From positions 248,001 through 312,000 of the forward strand of contig LLEY01000023.1 in assembly GCA_001414485.1 (NCBI GenBank): a DNA stretch of 64,000 bases. Reading direction: 5' to 3'. Position numbers and translations under genes: made by a program. Positions 58,712 to 64,000 of this stretch are shown here, piece after piece. The stretch comes from Calycina herbarum. Taxonomy: Eukaryota; Ascomycota; Leotiomycetes; Helotiales; Pezizellaceae. Numbering within the stretch: position 1 is the first letter of the stretch; the number at the start of each line of letters is the position of its first letter. The notes beneath the pieces were generated by a model. The model was not told the origin of the DNA and searched no databases. It worked only from the letters and a program-made list of their open reading frames with translations.

Positions 58712-58952
58712 TGTCAGGACTTATAGCAAATGCTGATGAATTGAACTACAGAGGTGTCTATGTATAAGAAGATTCGATTGTCCTTTCCAAGTCAGAGTCC
58801 TTACCAACTTATATACTCAGTTAGCTCTTTCTAGAGGTTTCTGCCAAGGGTACTCTCGAAGGTTCTGTTACGTCCATGCGTTGCCAAGCGAGGTCACGTG
58901 AATGCGTCGCTGGAGTACTCCGAGACTTATTCCACGGGTGTAACCCTTAACA
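58712..58952 (-). repeat. LTR of nested element (5' on its strand)
   Basis: 241 bp, same boundaries as the partner at 53464-53704, differing at a few C/T or G/A positions. Target duplication ACCAT directly follows at 58953-58957. Confidence 0.9.
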
Positions 58953-61900
58953 ACCATCTCCCTACTAGACCTCTAGGCTTAGGAGGATATAGAGAACCGC
59001 GACCTCTGCTGAAATACTATAGAAGAACCTATATTAATCTATTTAATACTACCTCGAAGCCAGTGCCAAACCCTGCTACCAGTCACTCTTGAGGAAATTC
59101 TAGACGAAAGCTTTTAGTAAGACCTCGTCTCTGCTTAGAATAGAATATAGGTCTTTATTCCTAACTGCTAACAACGTCGTCGATCCTCCTTAGGAAAACG
59201 TTCAGTTATAAACCGTAAAGCAGCTATAAGCTCGCTTATAGACATCTATAAACCTACGGAAGACTTCGCTATTAATATCTATTATATTAGAGCTGCTGCT
59301 TTCAAACTTAACCTTTAAAAGCGCGATAACGAAGTCTTCTCTACTAGCTTATAAGAGATCGACTATACTCTTATAGACAGGTTATATATAGAGCTCTCTT
59401 CAGTAGATTACGCTTTAGATAAACAACTAGTAGAATAGAACGTTTACTAGGAATACACAGACTTTAAGGATGTCTTTTCAAAGAGAGCTTTAGACGAGCT
59501 TCCTCTACTACGAAACCAAGTCGACCACCGGATCGAACTTATAGGTCCGAATACCCTATTACATAGCCTGTTATACAGGATGACGACTAAGGAACTTCTA
59601 GCTATAAAGCAGTATATCCTCGATAACCTCAACAAAGGGTTTATTATTCCTAGCCACGCCTCTTTCGCCTCTCTAGTACTGTTTATAAAGAAGCCTGGTA
59701 GAAGCTTACGACTCTATGTCGACTACCGGAAACTTAACAACCTTACTCGTAAGAACTAGCACCCTCTTCTGCTAATCGACGAAACTCTTATACGAATCAC
59801 TAGTACTAAAATCCTTATAAAGCTCGACATTCGTTAAGCTTTTAACCGTATATGTATAGAACTAGAGTTAGAAGAACTTATAACCTTTTAGACCTATTAT
59901 AGCACGTTTAAATATAAGGTGTTACCTTTTAGCTTAACCAACAGTCCTACTACGTACCAGAGGTATATAAATAGCATTCTTATAAAATATCTCAATAACT
60001 TTTATATAGCTTACCTTAATAACATTCTTATATACTCTAATAATAAGCTCGAACACGTTGAACACGTCTATAAGGTCTTAGAACAGCTCTATAAAGCTAG
60101 GCTACAAGTAGATATTAAGAAGACAGAGTTCTACGTTACTTATATAAAGTACCTTAGTTTTATTATCTCTATAGATAGAATCGAAGTCAACCTAGAGAAG
60201 ATCTTAGTAATCGTTTCCTAGAAATATCCTAGTACTATTAAGGGTATCTAGTCCTTCCTAGGTTTTTACAACTTCTACCGACGTTTTATTTAGGATTATA
60301 GACAGATTACTCGTCTACTAAACTATCTTATAGGTAAGGAAGTGCTATTTAAGTTCGACTTAGAATATAAGAAGGCTTTTAACACGTTAAAAGAAGCCTT
60401 AGTTACCGCCCCTCTCTTATACTACTTTACAGCCGATTTAGAGACTATAGTTAAGACTAACGCTTCTAACGGAGTAGTTACAGCTGTAATATTACAACGT
60501 ATATCTAAAACCGAACTGTAGAGACCTATAGGCTACTTCTCGAAGACGATAAACCCCGCTGAGCTAAACTACTAAATCTACGATAAGAAGATACTAGCTA
60601 TTATACGCTCTTTTAGACAATAGCGAGCGGATCTTACTTAGACTAGCTCCTAGATCAAGGTCTTCACCGATTATAAGGCTTTAGAGTACTTTATAACCTC
60701 TAAAACCTTAAACTAGTAGTAAGCGAGATAGGCAGAGTTTCTATTAGAGTTCTATTTTATAATTACATTTCGATCTAGTAAGTAGAATAAGAAAACAGAC
60801 ACGCTAACACGCCAAGACTAAGACGTTAACCCACAAAACAACCTAAAAGCGTCTATAAGATAACAAACCTTACTTACGTCTAATTAGTTAGATCTACGTA
60901 TTACTACTCGATTAGAACCTCCTATAACGTTAGCCCTAGTTACCTTAGAACCCTTGCTTAACCTTGTCGACTAGTTACTTACTACTAACCGTAACTCTTC
61001 AGACTTAGAAGACGACTAAACGAAAGCTACCTGCAGGTACCAAAACTAGATAATAAAGAACGGCTTACTTCTTTAGCAAAAGAGACTCGTAGTTCCTAAT
61101 TAAGACACCTTATAGACGGACCTAATCCGTAAGGCTCACGTATAAGTATCTACGGCTTACCCTAGACGGACAAAGACGGTAGCTATCCTCGCCCGTAGAT
61201 ACTAGTAGAAAGGTTTACAGACGTCCGTAGAAACCTACATTAGTAACTACGGAGACTGTCGACGTACTACGGTTCCTCACAACTGTAAACCTAGGTTTTT
61301 ATACCTATTACTAGTTCTAGAACGTCTCTAACAGCATATTACTATAGACTATAAGTCTTTCCCTACTGATAAACAAGGTTATAATACCTTATAAGTAGTT
61401 ATAGATCGCCTAACTAAGTAATCGGTCTCGATCCCCTATCTAAAGACAGTTATAGCCCGAGATATAGCTCGAATATACGTTATATAGATCTATCGAACCT
61501 ACGGCTATCTATAAAGCATTATTTTAGACTATAGACCACAGTTTATTTCTTCTTTCTAGTCTAAATTCTATAGAATCCTTAGTATAAAGCTTAAGCTATC
61601 TACTGCTTTCTACCTACAAACTAATAGATAAACCGAAATTATAAACCAATAGATTAATCAACGCCTATAGCCTTTTATTAGTTACTATTAGGACAACTAG
61701 AGCGAACTTGTCCCTATTCTAGACTACGCTTAGCTTACGCTTCTATATAAGAGTCTAGGTAGGCTCTCGCTCTTTAAAGTAATTAATAGATACGTAGCTA
61801 CTACGTCCTTTAATTAGAACCGTCTAGATAAATCCGTAACAGTCTACGAACAGCTTAACTAGACCGATATAGAGGCACTTATACAGAGAATATATAACAC

Positions 61901-62534
61901 TTAGACCGTAGCAAAGGAATTAGTTAGTAAAGCATAAGACTGCTATATAAGGTCTATAAACCGGATTCGAAGAGTAGTAGACTTTAACGTAGACGACTTT
62001 GTTTAGGTATCGACTTATAATTAGAAGACAGACCGGCTAAGCTATAAGCTAGATAGACAAAACAAGGGTCCGTTCCAGATTACAGCTTATAAAGGACACT
62101 CTTTCCAGCTCGAACTGCTAGACCACTTCTATATACACCCTGTATTCCACCCGTTACTGCTCTATAAGGCCGCTATAGATCCGTTACCTAGACAGGTAAA
62201 CGAACCACCCCTGCTAATATAGGTTACAGATCAGAAAGAGTAGGAAGTAGAAGAAGTCTTAGCTATAAAAGCAGTTCGTAGAAAGCTCTAATATAGGGTT
62301 TAATAGTTAGGCTATAACCCTAATCTATAGTAGTATCCGGCCTCGAATTTTAAGTATTACCTATACAAATTACGCGATTTTCACCTCGCTAATCTAGCCC
62401 GCGCTAGTCCGCCAAGGGCTTTACAAAGCTAGATATAAGCATAGGAAGACGGAATAGACGATTACGATTATCTAACGGACGATTCAGTCGTAACACAAAG
62501 CTTATAGACAAGCTTTTTCCAAAAGGGGGGGTAA

Positions 62535-62766
62535 TGTTACAGCGCTGGTCTGTAACACGTGATTCTCGGTCCTACACGTGACCGTCAGAGCCGCAACGCT
62601 TAGACGGATTTATAACGAGATTAAAGGCTCTTTATAGTTAGCAGAAATACCTCTTTTTCGTAGAGTATATATTCCACATTCCCTCGTTCTTAGAACTATA
62701 GCTTTAAATTCTCGAATATACACATATATACTCTTATACCTTTGCCTTCAGATATAGATCGTAATA
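62535..62766 (+). repeat. 3' LTR of outer Gypsy element
   Basis: 232 bp, starts TGTTACAGCGCTGG and ends GATCGTAATA, followed by TSD AGATT. Differences from the 5' LTR are nearly all C/T or G/A. Confidence 0.9.
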
Positions 62767-62771
62767 AGATT

Positions 62772-63433
62772 CAAGTAAGTATAAATATAAACTCGTAGTA
62801 ATAAATAATAAAACGATACTTATAGATAAAGGTAGAGATATATATAGCCTATAAACACTTAAAGTAGTCTGTTATATAATCTAGGTAGTCCTAGTAATAT
62901 AATCTAGCTCTTGATTATTAGACGTAATCGAGTTTATACTTTTAAAGTAGTTAAAATAAAATAAGAATTTAAATAAGAGGCTTATAAGTGTTTTTACCTA
63001 TAAAACAGCTATATATAATAATCCTAAGTAGTACTCTCTCTAATTTAAGTTTATTATAGCCTATAGTAGGGTTAAGCCTTGACTTTTATAGACTATAATC
63101 GTATATCTAAGCTATAATAGAAACTATGTTCGTAAATAAACTATACCTTTATAGTTAAACTGCCGTGTTTAAGAGAAGACTAGTATAGTACCTATAGAGC
63201 AACTAGGAAAGCTAGGACCTATATAGCTATTAAACTATATTAAGATTATAAATAGCAGCTAGTCTATTTACTGTCTATAATCCTATAATACGTCTTTAAT
63301 TATATCTATTAATCTGTTTATAAGCCTAATCTTAGTCTAAAGGTTAGTTATAAGTATAATATAGATACTAATACTAACGTAGATCTCTATAGATAAGTTA
63401 TCTACTTCTTCTTCGGTTATAGTAGACGTACCG
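62772..63433. other. AT-rich RIP-affected DNA, no gene
   Basis: Very AT-rich with stops in all frames and many TA dinucleotides. It may be the decayed body of the pogo element whose tail appears after 63672, but no motif confirms that. Confidence 0.4.
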
Positions 63434-63672
63434 TGTTAAGGGTTACACCCGTGGAATAAGTCTCGGAGTACTCCAGCGACGCATTCACGTGACCTCGCTT
63501 GGCAACGCATGGACGTAATAGAACCTTCGAGAGTACCCTTGGCAGAACCCTCTAGAAAGAGCTAACTGAGTATATAAGTTAGTAAGGACTCTGGCTTAGA
63601 AAGGACAATCGAATCTTATACATAGACAGCCTCTGTAGTACAATTCATTAGCACTTACTACAAGCTCTAACA
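63434..63672 (+). repeat. Lone LTR of the nested-element family
   Basis: 239 bp matching the nested element's LTR in plus orientation, from TGTTAAGGGTTACACCCGTG to CTCTAACA. No second LTR or internal region follows within the window. The flanking 5-mers (TACCG, CTTAC) do not match, so there is no recognisable target duplication. Probably a solo LTR left by recombination. Confidence 0.8.
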
Positions 63673-63689
63673 CTTACTACGAAAGCGAT

Positions 63690-64000
63690 ATAATATGCCT
63701 ACCTAAACTACGAACAATCACTGTCTAAGCTCAAAGTAAGTAAGGTCTTCTTTTTAATATAAACTCTATCTAGTAAAGTCTCTATTCTAGAGCACGAGAA
63801 CTAAGGGCTACGGATAGCTATTATACTTAAGAACTAGAAGAGAAAGAAGGGTAAGAAACTTAATCTTTGTAGTAATATTAGTAAGAGAGTAGAGGTATAC
63901 TCCTCTAGGAGGGTTATACGTGCTTAGGAGTATTAGAATAAGATAGATAAGGAGAAAGAGACTAAAGACAAGGCAAAGGAGGAGAGAAGAGTAGAAAGGA
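63690..64000 (+). pseudogene. C-terminal tail of a pogo (Fot1-like) transposase, decayed
   Basis: The plus-strand frame shows a Lys/Glu-rich stretch with ENQGLRIAI, KRKKGKKLNL and SSRRVIRAQEYQNK. This fits the conserved tail of fungal DDE-1/pogo transposases, in which a Leu-Arg coiled-coil stretch precedes a KRRGKxLNL block and a phase with SPSRV. Stops (TAG) interrupt it. The fragment continues past the window end, and the lone LTR sits immediately upstream. Confidence 0.5.

Larger units (their letters stand above)
53464..58952 (-). mobile_element. Nested Ty3/Gypsy LTR retrotransposon, opposite orientation
   Basis: 5,489 bp inserted into the gag-pol region of the outer element. LTRs are 241 bp each and the duplicated target ACCAT is present at 53459-53463 and 58953-58957. 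Read on the minus strand, the Gag-like start (58.7-57.4 kb) carries tandem repeats. Reverse transcriptase follows with the intact catalytic motif YIDD (56159-56170, within FVLVYIDDVLVF). RNase H, integrase and a tail ending near the polypurine tract (about 53709-53717, GGGGGG on the minus strand) follow. RIP-type stops throughout make it inactive. Confidence 0.88.
51234..62766 (+). mobile_element. Ty3/Gypsy chromovirus, RIP-dead, interrupted by nested element
   Basis: LTRs of 232 bp flank an internal region that would be about 5.6 kb without the insertion at 53464-58952. The target duplication AGATT is intact on both sides (51229-51233 and 62767-62771). A polypurine tract (AAAAGGGGGGG, about 62521-62531) precedes the right LTR. 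In order there are a Gag zinc knuckle C-x2-C-x4-H-x4-C (52772-52814) and reverse transcriptase (59440-60220, with the catalytic YLDD-type motif changed to YLNN). Then follow RNase H (about 60400-60850), integrase (about 61290-61900, VVIDRLTK) and a chromodomain-like end (about 62250-62440). Dozens of TAG stops and the D-to-N change match RIP. Confidence 0.9.

Overview
This window looks like the nuclear genome of a filamentous ascomycete (Pezizomycotina), most likely a leotiomycete-type fungus; the class is an inference. Genes have short 45-130 nt introns with CTAAC/CTGAC-like branch points. 5S rRNA is dispersed as a single gene. Protein families are typical of ascomycetes: CnxE, Pop5, Gpn2, Bub3, 2EXR, CsbD-like, NmrA-like, MOSC and LysM. 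The repeats show C-to-T decay (CAG and TGG codons turned to TAG), as expected from RIP.

Left part, 1-35.2 kb: gene-bearing DNA. In order: a tiny conserved membrane protein; a 5S rRNA gene; the molybdenum cofactor gene cnxE divergent from POP5; GPN2 convergent with POP5 (9 bp between stop codons) and divergent from BUB3; an eight-exon amidase; a GNAT-like membrane protein; a 2EXR-domain protein with a frame break; a CsbD-like stress protein; a secreted histidine phosphatase; a Cys-rich, probably GPI-anchored surface protein; a nine-exon cytochrome P450; a MOSC-domain protein; and an NmrA-like NAD(P)-binding protein. Between them lie two short inverted-repeat element families, two arrays of GCTTACTCG-like motifs, a 5S pseudogene and a RIP-decayed Tc1/mariner element. 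All exon structures were deduced by hand from splice motifs and reading frame.

Middle, 36.1-44.3 kb: the remains of a secreted warfare or cell-wall locus. On the minus strand is the C-terminal two thirds of a killer-toxin-like (subgroup C) chitinase. It ends in a region I read as a NucA/NucB-type nuclease domain, but the GH18 catalytic domain is gone and two in-frame stops are present. Divergent from it is a LysM-type chitin-binding gene, also with breaks. A third, unrecognised ORF is cut at its 5' side beside transposon sequence. One short inverted-repeat element sits in an intron of the chitinase relic, and its terminal repeat forms the splice donor.

Right part, 44.3-64 kb: a transposon island. 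It holds a pogo-like HTH fragment, then a 4.9-kb tyrosine-recombinase (DIRS-order) retrotransposon with split direct repeats A1-B1-A2-B2. Next is an 11.5-kb Ty3/Gypsy chromovirus with 232-bp LTRs and TSD AGATT. It is split by a second, oppositely oriented 5.5-kb LTR element with 241-bp LTRs and TSD ACCAT. A further lone LTR sits beside a pogo transposase tail. All are riddled with RIP-type stops.
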